The position numbers and the translations under genes were made by a program. From Leptodontidium sp. MPI-SDFR-AT-0119 (taxonomy: Eukaryota > Ascomycota > Leotiomycetes > Helotiales > Leptodontidiaceae): a DNA stretch of 64,000 bases. Within the stretch, counting starts at the first letter, position 1. Each line of letters opens with the position of its first letter. This document shows, one piece after another, positions 11,208-22,093 of this stretch. The stretch spans positions 496,001-560,000 of the forward strand of contig JAHLEZ010000025.1 in the NCBI GenBank assembly GCA_020726505.1. The letters run 5' to 3'. The notes under the pieces are model-generated. The model did no database searches. It saw nothing but the letters and a program-made list of their open reading frames with translations, and was not told the origin of the DNA.

Positions 11208-11795
11208 TCCCCCCCCTAAACAAACGTCAAACATGAACTTTTGTGGGCCAAGGCGTAGAGCGCCTACTCTGACTGGATAAAAACCCTGAATATACAAAGT
11301 ACGGAAGGGGTTGACAGTGGGTCTCGTACACCCTTTGCTTTTACCTCGCTATATAAGGAAAATTGTGGGTAAATAAGAGTATTCGATGCCATCTATGGAA
11401 AACATCGCTACCGTCATACAGGGGCGTACGAGACCCACTGTCAACCCCCTTCCGTACTTGGTAAGTAGCCTTGTTCACCTTGAAGCACGAGCCAAATTCT
11501 GGTCAAGTGTAAAAGCAAGGGGTGGCTGTAGGAAGGTTCGAGAGGCCCTGTTGCCCTTGTCCGAGGCTGAATATACGCCGAAGTATTGGAAAAACCCCTT
11601 AGAAGACTACTTTGAAGTATCCAACGCGAGGTCCAGTTTTTCTTGAGGTTTAACGTTTGTTTAGGGGGGAAGAGGGGGGGGGGTGGGGGTTTATTTGTCC
11701 CCAAAGACCATGAGGCTGGCAGGGCTCTCTCACACCACTCACAAACAGCTCCTCAAAACGCCTCTGGCCCACAAAAGTTGACTTTTAACGTTTGT
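11208..11795. repeat. Nested inverted-repeat structure (possible composite MITE)
   Basis: Three inverted pairs share this segment. Outer pair: 11220-11250 and 11765-11795 (ACAAACGT..AACTTTTGTGGGCCA, about 31 bp, few mismatches). Second pair: 11208-11226 and 11653-11670 (CCCCCCTAAACAAACGT). Inner pair: 11297-11329 and 11426-11459 (AAGTACGGAAGGGG..), 33 of 34 positions with one indel and a 96-bp loop. The overlapping use of ACAAACGT suggests one element nested in, or truncated by, another. No target duplication could be fixed. Confidence 0.55.
11386..11646 (+). CDS. Short open frame inside the inverted-repeat structure, unrecognised
   Basis: An 86-codon frame whose second half (LVHLEARAKFWSSVKARGG..LLPLSEAEYTPKYWKNP) has protein-like composition and could be the tail of a real gene. 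The first half is translated inverted repeat. No family was recognised with certainty. It may be a captured gene fragment carried by the repeat. No ribosome or promoter evidence. Confidence 0.25.
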   Translation: MPSMENIATVIQGRTRPTVNPLPYLVSSLVHLEARAKFWSSVKARGGCRKVREALLPLSEAEYTPKYWKNPLEDYFEVSNARSSFS

Positions 11796-12558
11796 AAAGG
11801 GACTTAGAAGTAGGTAGATTAAATCAAGTCAAGTTATCTTTTGGCCTCCGGATTCTCGTTATTTCGGCTTGTATCCCATCGACCCGCCGTAAACGACTTT
11901 TAGCGTCTTTCTCGTCCTCGCTTATTAGAGATACCTTCTATCAAGCAGCACAACTACTATTATTTCTGCTCTTATAGTTGATTATAAAGGCATTACTTAG
12001 TATTTCGAAGCCGTGGAATTCAATCATGTAATTTTCTTCAGCCCATTCGAGGTATTCCGCTTGATGCAAACCCCTCTACTGTTTGGCGCTAAAAGTCGCA
12101 AGCGATGGCGGTCGATGGGATAACTCCAATTCTCCCATGACGACTGGGATAATATTCGCCCTTCCGGGCCGAGTGGTGAAAATCTACATATGGTCAATCT
12201 ATTAGATTGGCCAGAAATTGATGGATGGTCTTTGGCATACAGCGCTCTGCGATGTGCAACAAAACTATTTGTCCGACTGGTTGTGGCCAAGCCCAGATGC
12301 ATCACGTGTAGGTTCGTGGGAAGATTAGATTATCTGAACCGGAGCAGAAGTGGGGGCTTGGCTGATTTGTTTGGGTTTAACTAACCTGCTTTACACGGCT
12401 TTGATGCAACTAGTTCAAATTTCCAACTCAGATAACCTGGTGAGGTCTCGAGCAACTCGTAAAAGAGGCACGTGATCGTAATTAAAGTGACCAGTTCATG
12501 TCTTAGCGCGTCGGGTGTTTATTTATAACTCTGGCCAGTAAATCTCTGTCCTCCCCCT

Positions 12559-12596
12559 CCCCCCCCCCCCCCCCTTTTTTTTTTTTTTTTTTTTTT
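12559..12596. repeat. Adjacent C16 and T22 homopolymers
   Basis: Sixteen C directly followed by 22 T. A pure polypyrimidine tract of 38 nt, prone to slippage and to assembly error. Confidence 0.8.
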
Positions 12597-13047
12597 GATT
12601 TTGTCAATGTAGTACAATTCAACATACGCAATACTATTTCGTCCTGGCAATCCGGTATTCGTATTCTAATCTTTTGCCCATGTCGCCATAGCATAAAGCG
12701 GGGACAATCCGCAAATACAAGCACATGACCATAGCTGTTTGGGTTGCCAGCAGAGACTTCCGCTATTTTGGCTGATGTCGGAACGGGCTGCCTCCGTTTG
12801 CCGCATCACATTGGGGGAGTTCATCAGAAACAGAACAAGGCGAACAGAGGTGGTTTGTCTTGCTTTGAGAAGAAGTGAGAGATCAAGGCTACTAGTCCGA
12901 CCAACCTTGGACCGATCCATGAGGAGACGAACCCATTCTCATACGAATTCCGAGAACAACGGCAAGATTGAAATGATACCATATACATTACTCATACAAT
13001 CTAATTATGCTCCAGGTGAGCTTGACTTGTAGACACCATCGCACTTT

Positions 13048-13595
13048 CTACTGCCTTTGCAATACATCGACCGTCACTTTCATACCTACCAGATCCCACT
13101 GAATTACGCTTCCGGACCTATCCATGATGGCTGCCTTCTCCACTTCAAACACACGATGTTCGTTCTGATGTTCGACTTTCCGAAGAATCATCAAATAGTC
13201 GACTTCACCAACAACACGGTCTGTTTCCCAGACCTTGTCACACACCTTGGTTTCCCACATATGGATACTTTAGGTGAGACCTGAAGGTAGTCGACGTCAG
13301 CTCTATTACGGCATTCCCTAAATTGGCATTGACAATGACAAACCTTGTAGAGAATCTCCCATTTATCGAAGACATCTCTCGGATCCCATGACTCAGACAT
13401 GAACTAACCGAACTTTCGACAAAAGGCTTCCTCTTCCTTTCTGTCGAACCAATATCCAGAACCCTGCCAGTCAGGTAACGTAGAGAAATCTCCTCTATCA
13501 ATACTAGTCGCACAAGCGAGCAACACTATCTCTGCATTACTTAGACGAGGTCCACAAACCACCATCGGAATTTTTGGGCCGTTGCTCAATGACAA
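13048..13595 (-). pseudogene. Possible decayed small gene, family unknown
   Basis: Three overlapping minus-strand frames have protein-like composition. One (13048-13260) reads EVDYLMILRKVEHQNEHRVFEVEKAAIMD. The segment ELTSTTFRSHLKYPY (about 13320-13240) lies between a possible GTTTGT..TTTAG intron and the first frame. No single frame or simple splice set links them and no family was recognised, so this may be a remnant or chance. Confidence 0.25.
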
Positions 13596-14701
13596 GAGTC
13601 ACAATCCCATGCTTCTCTGCTAACATCTGTTCTTTAACGCCGTTCACGAACAGTTCAGCCAACTGGACAGTTTGGTTGCTCTCAAATCAGAATCGATTCG
13701 CCTACAGAACTACCTGCCAATATATTCAACCATGTTTCAGAGGGACTTTAACCCCCAAACACCCCCCCCCCCCCCCCCCCCCCCCTCTGCCCCCCTCTGG
13801 GGGCAATATCGTAGTTGACCCTCGGCGTTTTGCTTCCAATCAACGACGGAGTGGAGCGGCAATTCGCCAAGACAGCTGCCACCGCCAAGCCTTATCTGTG
13901 CCGCCAACGAAAGCTTATTTCTTCCCCCGCCTGCTTCTACGAAACGATACCGCATGCTGGAATAGGCGATCCCAGGGGGTGGAACAAACAAGTAAATACT
14001 CAGAGCGCAACCTCCAATCTCATGCTCCTCTGCAAAGTTTATTCAAGCCTACCTCCAACTGCCAGCAGAGAACTTAACCTTCACTTGAAGCGGGCCATTT
14101 GCGTAGCTATTGCTACACATGATTTAAAGCCAAGGAATGCACTGCCGCTCCCCCTTACGTGCACATAGCTGAGAATACCGGCTGTAAGTATTTGAATGGG
14201 GACGCATACGTGGTTGTCTTATTCATCTGCCGAAGATCGTCTGCAACGTAATCTGCCATATGTCCTTGCATTCCGTGGAAAGCAGCGAACCGGAAATATT
14301 TGTATGTTCCATAAATAACCTACTAACGTACGCCCAGATATCGAAGCTTGATCCACTGAGGCTCAGCGGTGGGACGCAAGACCGATCAGAATGATGAGTC
14401 ATAGCAGTTAGAATCGATGACTCTAGTCTCTTTACCTACATGATTTCTGGAAGCTGTCAAAATCTTTCCAGAAAATCCTTGGCCTCAAGCTGAGGTAGCG
14501 TAGCAGAAGTAACAAGATGCCTCATTTCACAAACAAAACTACGCAACTTTTAATCCAAATCAGGCGGAGATCTTTTGTCCACGTCATATAGCTCATCAAA
14601 AATAGATTAAGCTCATTGTTTACGTTAAGTGTTCCACCAAGTTTCCAGGTAATGTCCTAGTCCGCGTGTAGCAATACGACATTACTCTTCAGACCGCTGG
14701 T

Positions 14702-15638
14702 TCACCTCTTGACAAATTCCTCGATAGTCTTCTCAAAAGGCTCGGGCTCCCTTCCCAGAATCTCTCCCAATGTTGTAGTCACGCCACCTGCCTCTCCAGC
14801 ACGAATGGCTTCCCAAGCACTGTCCAATGTGTTTGCCGTTTCCCCAGTTCCGAAGTACGCCTTGATCTGTGGCAGATTTTTGTACTCCGCGAGGCTGACT
14901 TCTTGGATGTTGATGTCCTTGCCTGTCGCTCGCGAGAGAACCTCGACGGTTTCAGTCCATGTCCAGGACTTTGGGCCAGACAAGGTAACAATCTTGTTGG
15001 TGTATTCAAATGCCGATGGAGATTCGCATATGAAGCGACCAGGCGTGCAGACGCTTCTCCCAGTTCATCTTGCCTAACCCAGCTAATACCAAACCCATTT
15101 CCATCCTGCGGAATTCTGATCGTGGACGGTGGGTTCTTCAAGTCGAGGACCGCAGTATAAAGTGGAAATGACTCGCTGTAAAGTCCTTCGCGAATACTCG
15201 TCCATGAGAGTCCTGAGTTGGTACGAGCAAGTTCTTTCAGATGCGCTTCACTATCAAGATGCGCTGCCATGACCTCTGCCTTCGCAGATTCTGCATCGAT
15301 TGATGCGAAGGCTAGAGAAGAATAGAAGATATGCTTGACTCTAGCTTTTTGCGCCGCATCGAGCGCTTTAGTCTGAACTTTGGTCCTGTATAGGTGGACG
15401 GAGCTGGGGAAGGAAATCAAGAAGAGGACATCGACCCCGGCAAAGACACCTTCAAGCTCTTCAGCGCTGGATTCATAAGAAGCCTGGCGAACAGTGACCC
15501 CGTTTTCGACATATTTCTTGGGCACTTTCTCGGGATATCGGTTGATGAGCGTGACTTGATTGTTGGGAACTTGAGATAGAAGATTTGTATATGTGCTGGT
15601 GCCAAGCGCCCCAGAAGCGGGAAGATTCCGACGCGCAT
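14702..15638 (-). CDS. NmrA-like NAD(P)-binding protein with two 1-bp deletions
   Basis: Rossmann-fold oxidoreductase/regulator of the NmrA/HSCARG group (atypical SDR). The N-terminus MRVGIFP continues, after one missing base near 15617, as a Gly-rich loop of the SGALGTS type. The middle carries GVDVLFLISFPS, KHIFYSSLAFAS (equivalent of the NmrA-type active region) and SWTSIREGLYSES. A second missing base near 15020-15023 joins the C-terminal part (LSGPKSWTWTETVEVLSRATG to EEFVKR). The span is 937 nt; adding the two missing bases gives 939, exactly 313 codons, so the frame closes at 312 aa, normal for the family. There are no premature stops apart from those caused by the shifts. Enzyme versus redox-sensor role cannot be decided from sequence. 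Confidence 0.8.
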
Positions 15639-16903
15639 GATGCTCGAAACGCAGATGTGAGCTTTGATTTTTGTTGGTGTTGCTTGGCCTTGATGGACTT
15701 ATGTTGAGTTGATGACTTTTGAGATGAGGGTAATTAGCATTTTCATCTCAAAAACCTCATTTGACTAATCCAGGATGATAAATCCATGATCAGTAATCAC
15801 AACAGATAGGCCGAGAAACTAGGTGCTGCATTTAAGGTTAAGTAGCTTTTCTTGATCGTACTTTTGATCAAGTTCACTTCTCGAGTCCGAACCTACCACA
15901 GAGCAGGAGAGATATTTGCAGGAGAAAAAAAAGAGCTAGTTCACAGATTTTGGAAGCATGAACGAAGGAAGTGTCGGGGTGCAAGAGTTTCGGGATAAGT
16001 ATTTGCTGCAGAGGTGGTTTGTATGGTAATTATTGGGTCCAATCGTATTCTTAGGCATAGAGTTAGAACTACTGGCCCACGCTAGCCTGGTTGGGACAAT
16101 TCACGGATCAAAAATAGCAGAGAAGGTCGAAACCCAAGCTAGATTTACATATAATATTCATCTAAGGCAAATGTGGGTATCCGAATCATAACCTCTCATC
16201 ATTTACTTGCGATACTTCAATGTTTTAGACGCGCATTCCGAGAAAATCAAATCCAGTGATCTGGTTTTAGCACGCTAAGTGGCGAGAAACTCATGATTTG
16301 GGATACCTTTCACAGACGATATAACCCGATTTCCTTTCGATTATCTAAAGTACCACGGAGACGTTAGACTCACCAGCTCTCCTCCCCGCCGTCCGTTTCA
16401 ACCCTTCGGCATGCTGCCTCAGGTACTCTACCCCCCATTCTCTCCCCAAGATAGTACGGCACGAGCTCTCAAGAGGGAGCGACTGAGTGCTAGATGAAAA
16501 AGTCGGAAAAAGAAGAGGGTAAAAAGAGCGCGAGGGAATTGACTGCCGAATGCGAAAAAAGGATTTGTGCGAAATGAGGGCGAATTTCGTCGGGAAGAAT
16601 AAAGAAAGAGAGCCTCAGTCGAAACTAAATAGGCGGTCGTGGAAATGGCAAAAACTCTTTGTAGCCGTCTACGAGGAGATAGTGAAAAATAACTACTTGC
16701 TGATAATTGATAGCAGGGGAGGATCCACGGCAGGCTCTTTGGAAATGAGAGCCTACTCTAGGTGACTTGATCTAACTTGTTGATAGTCGATAGGAAGAGA
16801 TTAATCCTTGACAGGTCCGTTTGTTAAAGGTTAAATGGAGATATAATTCGAGTGAGCTTGCTTTAGATATGTGGCTTATAGATACAAGTAAATTCTCTAC
16901 TGA
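15639..16903. other. Intergenic, no gene recognised
   Basis: Moderate to low GC. The only plus frame (16550-16765) is basic and domain-free. This would contain the NmrA-like gene promoter at its left end. Confidence 0.45.
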
Positions 16904-17050
16904 ATGTATGTTTGTAAAACATGTCGAAAGAGACGAAAGAAGTGCGACAAGTTGCTGCCGGCGTGCTTAACCTGTCTCAAAAAAGGCATAACATGCGATG
17001 GACATGTTCATAGGATGGCCGGGAGTTACGAGCCGAGTACGGCTGGCTAG
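16904..17050 (+). pseudogene. Zn2Cys6 zinc-cluster fragment of a fungal transcription factor
   Basis: A 48-codon frame starts MYVCKTCRKRRKKCDK and has six cysteines in the order C-x2-C-x6-C-x6-C-x2-C-x6-C (CKTCRKRRKKC, then ACLTC, then ITCDGH). This is the GAL4-type binuclear cluster, with the basic run between the second and third Cys. The frame stops 15 codons after the cluster (TAG 17048-17050), and no fungal_trans domain follows. It is an isolated DNA-binding head, either a broken regulator or an exon whose remainder has decayed. It lies 0.6 kb upstream of the GMC pseudogene and may once have regulated the cluster that follows. Confidence 0.6.
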
Positions 17051-17229
17051 TAAGACCATTCCAGTTGCTAATGCAAACTCAAAAGCGGACAAGCCTAAAG
17101 GCAATGTTAAAGGCAGCGAAATCCAAGGTATTAAGAGAAGTGAAGCTAAGTACTTACTTTGAACCGTACTTTATCCCTGCATCGGGTCAGAGTTTACCGA
17201 TCTGAGCTGTTTACTATGGCTAGTCCATC

Positions 17230-17420
17230 CTGTGTATATCCAATCATAGCTGGTATGTGTAATTCCAAATAGTATGTGGTCGAGAATATGCCGGAGATGA
17301 TCACTATTCTAATTTCTTGCTGTGCATATCCAATCATAGCTGGTATGTATAATTCTAAATAGTATGTGGCCGAGAATATGCCGGAGATGATCACTATTCC
17401 AATTTCCTGCTGTGCTTATC
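17230..17420. repeat. 90-bp tandem duplication (two copies plus a stub)
   Basis: Copies at 17230-17319 and 17320-17409 differ at a handful of sites, mostly C/T transitions, and each begins CTGTG.ATATCCAATCATAG. A third partial start lies at 17410. The minus-strand frame across it is a by-product. Confidence 0.85.
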
Positions 17421-17636
17421 TAAGCACAAGCCTTATTCGTAAGAGCAAAAGCACCCTCGGTTTGAGCTCCCAGTAATAATTGAGGAGGACCAGCCTACGG
17501 TCATGGTACTCTGCTACGTTCTTTCTAGCTTGTGATTTTCCGAAGTAAGCTTATATTCCCTAGGGGTGCTAAATCAGGATCACTTTACATAAGGTCAAAA
17601 TAGGAGGCAGGGCCACTTTCGTTGAACGTTTCAATA

Positions 17637-19802
17637 ATGACAGACAATTACGACTTTATTGTCGTTAGAGGTGAGCGTACTAACATCTTTCTAGCATTTT
17701 CCACGGATATTGGCTAAAAAATTTGTCTTGTACAGCCGGCACAGCAGGAGCGATTCTTGCCAAAAGGCTGGCAACCTCTCTCACGCAGCCAAAAGTCGCC
17801 TTAATCGAGGCTGGAGGCAAACATGAAGGGACCGCTCTGAGGCATATATACGATCGCTTTCTTACTACCTTTACACACCCCGAACTCGACTATGGTTACG
17901 TGACGGTTCCGCAACCCAGCCTCGGACATAGAGAGATCACCCAGTTCCGAGGGCGAGGACTAGGAGGCTCAACCTAAACTAACTTCCAGCTTTAGTCTCT
18001 TGGGGCACGCGATGAGTTTGATGCCTGGGCTAATGCTGTGGATGGTCCGGAGTGGGGCTTCCAATCGATCCTGAGCAGTATCAAGAAGGTACAATCTAAC
18101 TGTAGAGTTGGGGAGCATTGCGCTAAGACAGGCTAGTTTGAGAACCTCACAGTTGAGCTAACAGACGAGTGGAGGAAATATGTCCAACTCACGGCGGGCG
18201 CCTATGGGTTCTTAGGGTATAACTAAATCCTCGAAGCGCCTTATAGCACTAACAGTATGAATAGGGAGGTCGATGTGTCGATTGGAGGTCAACTTGAACC
18301 GGAGGCCAGGTACATCCTAGACGCTGGAATCGAAGCTGGAGTGAGTCGTGACCAGAGCTTCTTTTTGCAGGCTGCTCACTAGCATCAGTATCGTCTCAAC
18401 AAGGACTAAAACGACGGAGATCCGATTAGCATCGGCCTTGGTCCGGCGACAAACCGGCAGGGTATCCGCACAACGAGCGCGTCTGCGTTTCTAGATCAGC
18501 ACAGCTTGCCAAATTTGACTATTATTGTCGACTGTTAAGTTACAAGAATATTATTCGATGGATGCAGAGTAACCGGCGTCCAGACAGGCACCGGTCAGTA
18601 AAGTATGAGGTTCTACGAATCCAACTGCCTCTTAGCGGGCCGTGCTGACCGATCACAGTCTTCGCTAGCAAGGAGATTCTCCTGAGTGCAGGAGCAATTG
18701 ACACTCCTAAGCTTCTACTCCTATCCGGCGTCGGCCCGAAGACGCAACTCGAAGCCCTCGGCATTAAAGTCAAGGCAGACCTGCCGGTCGGAAAAAACCT
18801 CATTGACCATCCCTGTGTCCCAATTACCTATTATATGGGACCCGGGTTCACTTCTCGATTGGAGCTCCAGAATGACGCCGAAGGCTTCAAACAAGCTATC
18901 CAGGAGTTGCGAAATGGTAGAGGTCCTTTGATGAAACATTACTCAACCACGCCAACTGCTTTCCTCAAGAGTGACTATCTTTACAGGTCAGAGGAGTTCG
19001 CAGCCCTCTCAAAGCCCTCCCAGGGTCTTCTCATTCAGCCTAGTGTTCCAAGTTTTGAATTCGCAATTGTAGGTCAAACGCATTCTAATCAGCTCGGAAG
19101 GTGCTAACACTTGACAGGGTGGTCCATTAATCCCACTAGACTACCGATTCAATGACCCAAAGGACTCGTACTTGAACTTTTTTGTCACTCTAATGAACTC
19201 ACAGTCTCGTGGTGAGGTGACTCTCTCCAGTGCCGATCCACTGGAAAAGCCAATCATCAACCCTCAATACCTTGAGCATCCCTATGACTGCCTCGTATTG
19301 AATACGGCTATCCGCGAATCTCTGAAGTGGATTCAAGCTCCATCTTTGAAGAAGTTCGTCAAGTGGGCTATTCTCGCCCCCGAGTCAGACAGTAACATCG
19401 ACATTGAGGTAAGTAGAGGAGACACGACTGGTGAATAAGACGACGCTAAGTACTGCTGTCGCAGAATTACATCAATGTGGCTAGAATAGGACTATTCCAT
19501 CTAAGCTGTACTGTGAAGATGGGGCGCTAGGATGACCCGGCTACTTACGTTGACCACAACCTGAAGGTCCACGGGCTTAATGGTCTCAGAGTCGCCGATT
19601 TAAGTGTTCCTCTAGAACTTCTAAGGTGAGAACTTCCTTCTATTTTGTTGAGTGAATATCGAGTTAACGTTCATTAAGCGGCCGTAGGTAGCTCTAAGCT
19701 TCTACTATCGCGCTACTGACCATGTGTATAGATCCTCAAATTGTCGCATACGCTATCGGCTAAATTGCTGCTAAGAAGATTATTACTGAGTGGAATCTCT
19801 GA
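17637..19802 (+). pseudogene. GMC oxidoreductase (aryl-alcohol/choline oxidase-like), inactivated by RIP-type stops
   Basis: FAD-dependent alcohol oxidoreductase. The start MTDNYDFIVV is followed by an intron, then GTAGAILAKRLA (FAD Rossmann loop) and RGRGLGGST. Later come SASAFLDQHSLPNLTI, the GMC signature SAGAIDTPKLLLLSGVGP, VGKNLIDHPC and, near the end, a HLS-x-TVKMG catalytic histidine region and LNGLRVADLSVP. Several short introns are readable, for example after SFEFAI (about 19068-19118, GTAGGT..ACAG). In-frame stops occur just after GGST (TAA, then TAG where Trp is expected), at GYN*, at VDC*, at MGR* and near the C-terminus. Most are TAA/TAG at Gln or Trp sites, as expected for CpA-to-TpA change. 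The last codon is at 19802. Length fits a full gene of about 600 aa, so it is a whole but dead gene. Confidence 0.85.
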
Positions 19803-21274
19803 AGAATATGAGATGAGACTAGTCGTCGGACAATTCTTTACAATACCTCCCTTTTTTCATGATAGCTGTGGACATTTCAGATCGAGATATGCTGCTCAAT
19901 AACTCAATCTATCGATCTACCATGGGCAGAATTATATGTCTTCGCCGACCTTCATCTGTTTAATAGCTGAAATCGTACGCATAGTCAACAAACATTAGTA
20001 TTTTGTGGGACCAGTAATGTGGTAACTAGTATTATTATTCATTTAGTACCATTTTCGAATGTGTCTCGGACCTCTGAGACTGTCGAGGCTCGGGTTCACC
20101 ATGTGGCTCGACGAACGTTGCGCCTCGCGCCGCCCTTCAAACACAACGCCACTAAATCGCTGTTTTAAACCAATAGCCTCCCTATAGCGACCCCGTACAG
20201 TTGTTCAAGTCGTCACAATCACCGGTATTAGTATTATTCCGTAACTAGTATTAATAGGCAGAAGAGTTCCACTCCGAAGTGTAGCCTAAACGCGATGACC
20301 TAGCAGGTACCGAGTTTGCATTTAGGTCGCGCGAATAATTGTAACTAGGCGCGGTCGACACACTAGCGCTAAGAGCTCCCTGGCGGAGAAGCTGGAGTTT
20401 TCTAGTATAAATGGACAAAGGTTCACGTAAATTAGGCTTTAAAAACGACATGCAGGACAGTGCTAGCGAGGCCAAGGCTATGATCCAGGTTTCTAGGCGG
20501 CGAGAACACCTAGCTCTTCCTATACGAGCTAAGGGCCTGGCACAGAAGCCCTTGCGGGATGTTGAGTGATTTGGGCCGCGTCGTTCGGTCTGGATAATAC
20601 TATGCCTTGAGAGCCGGGGCAGGGTCCTGCCAGCCTGCCGACAATTAGAATGAACGTCCGGTTACTTGACCAGCTTATTGACGAATAGTTGCATGTATTG
20701 CGAATAAGCAGTGAGTTTCATATCCGCAAATAGCGTACTTCAAGTGTCGGATAGCAGTGCCTCTGTCGACTCTCCTAGTAAACCTAGTGTAATAAACACA
20801 GACTTGTAAACAAATAAATCCACTCATATCGAAGGACTTATTTGAGTTGATTTAGAAATAGAAATCTCTGATCTGAGTTGATTTGATTTGGCTTCTTACT
20901 AACTTGATTTGTTTGACTTATTTAATAAATTTAGATATCTGAATTGAGTCACTGTTCTCCTAAGAAATATGCACTTAGTAGCTCCCAAGTTCGGCTTTGA
21001 GGTGGCCTCCCTGACAAGTAACTATCTGCCTTGTAAGGCTAAAGAGACCCTCTGGCTCAGAAGGCATGGCTGAGAAAAAATCAATTGCCACCCGCGACAG
21101 GCGGGATTCGGGTTCGTCTGGGCTTCTTAATATGATATGATATAGCTTGTAAGAGCTCTCAAGATCCCACTAGTCCTTGTAGCGATTTTTCTCCCTGATC
21201 TTTTTAGGCGAGAGCGTCAATATGAGAATTGAATAGGAGAATTGATTTTATATACCTTTACATGTAACTTACTA
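19803..21274. other. Intergenic, no gene recognised
   Basis: Mixed composition. One minus-strand frame (20251-20475) has no domain. Short TAACTAGTATTA repeats occur near 20018 and 20240, and TTGATTTGATTTG near 20880. No gene or complete repeat is supported. Confidence 0.45.
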
Positions 21275-22007
21275 AGTCCCTACCCCCCCATTCCGAACAC
21301 CCCCCCTTTCCGAACACCCTTTACACCAAAATCAACGATTTTCACTTAATAATATCTTTACAAAACGTTAATAAAAACTTATAAAATTAATAATATATAA
21401 TATTTATATATATATCACTTCAAATATAATATACAAGCTAGTTCTAATTAGGCAATTTTCTTAGATTTAAAATTTAAAAAACACCATACAAAAGTGACTA
21501 AAATTAATTTATAATTAAACGAATATAAATACTTTAAAAAAGGACGATTATAACCGATAAGACTACTAATTTAAGATTTTCAGTTATTAGATAATTCTAT
21601 TAATAGTTGTTAATATACATTAGAATAGACTCTTTCAGACCCCTGTAAAACAGTTATTTTAAAATTACAATATAACTACTAATAGAATTACTTAATAATA
21701 TAAAAACTATTATAAGGACTCTATCTATTATTATATATATTAATTTCAAATACTTATAACTATAAAATTAAAAGTTATTTTTAGTCACTTTTATATGGTG
21801 TTTTTTGAATTTTAAATTAACGAGAATTACCCAATTGAAACTAGCTTAAAGTAAATAAGCGAGGTCGTATATATATAAATATTCTAGATTTATAATTTTA
21901 TTTAATTTAATTAAGGATTCGTTGAGTTATAAAAGTGCAAAAACCGCTGTTTTTGCCTTAAAAGGTGTTCGGAATGGGGGGGTGTTCGGAATGGTGGGGT
22001 AGGGACT
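21275..22007. mobile_element. 733-bp palindromic AT-rich repeat with about 50-bp terminal inverted repeats
   Basis: The left end AGTCCCTACCCCCCCATTCC and right end GGTGGGGTAGGGACT are inverted copies, flanked by TA at 21273-21274 and 22008-22009. CCGAACACCC occurs twice in each terminus. Symmetry continues inward: near 21440-21508 and 21779-21850, GCTAGTT and AACACCATA.AAAAGTGACTA appear on opposite strands. The whole unit is therefore an imperfect fold-back. There is no coding capacity. It is likely a MITE or foldback element of a TA-targeting family, further degraded by RIP. Confidence 0.8.
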
Positions 22008-22093
22008 TATGTAACGGTACTTATAATTTTAGTGGTCGCAACCGCACTTCGCTAACACCTGCTATGAGCTTCGCTCACAGTAGGTTCCCACAA

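Larger units (their letters stand above)
11796..14701. other. Gene-poor stretch with long homopolymers
   Basis: No confident gene. A C run (12559-12574) abuts a T run (12575-12596), and a 24-nt C run lies at 13762-13785. A plus-strand frame at 12190-12384 shows no domain. The stretch 13048-13595 on the minus strand (described separately) may be a decayed gene. The rest, including 14100-14700, shows nothing recognisable. Confidence 0.5.

Noticed and set aside
12503..12724. Minus-strand frame with poly-Lys and poly-Gly
   Set aside because: Translation of the C16/T22 homopolymers.
13574..14077. Plus-strand 167-codon frame with poly-Pro
   Set aside because: Driven by the C run at 13762-13785; no domain on either side.
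17194..17394. Minus-strand frame with an internal protein repeat
   Set aside because: By-product of the 90-bp tandem duplication (90 is divisible by three, so the frame persists).
22020..22090. Possible tRNA-like fold (GTGGTCGCAACCGC..)
   Set aside because: No cloverleaf with T and D arms could be drawn; it is the 3' flank of the beta-lactamase pseudogene.
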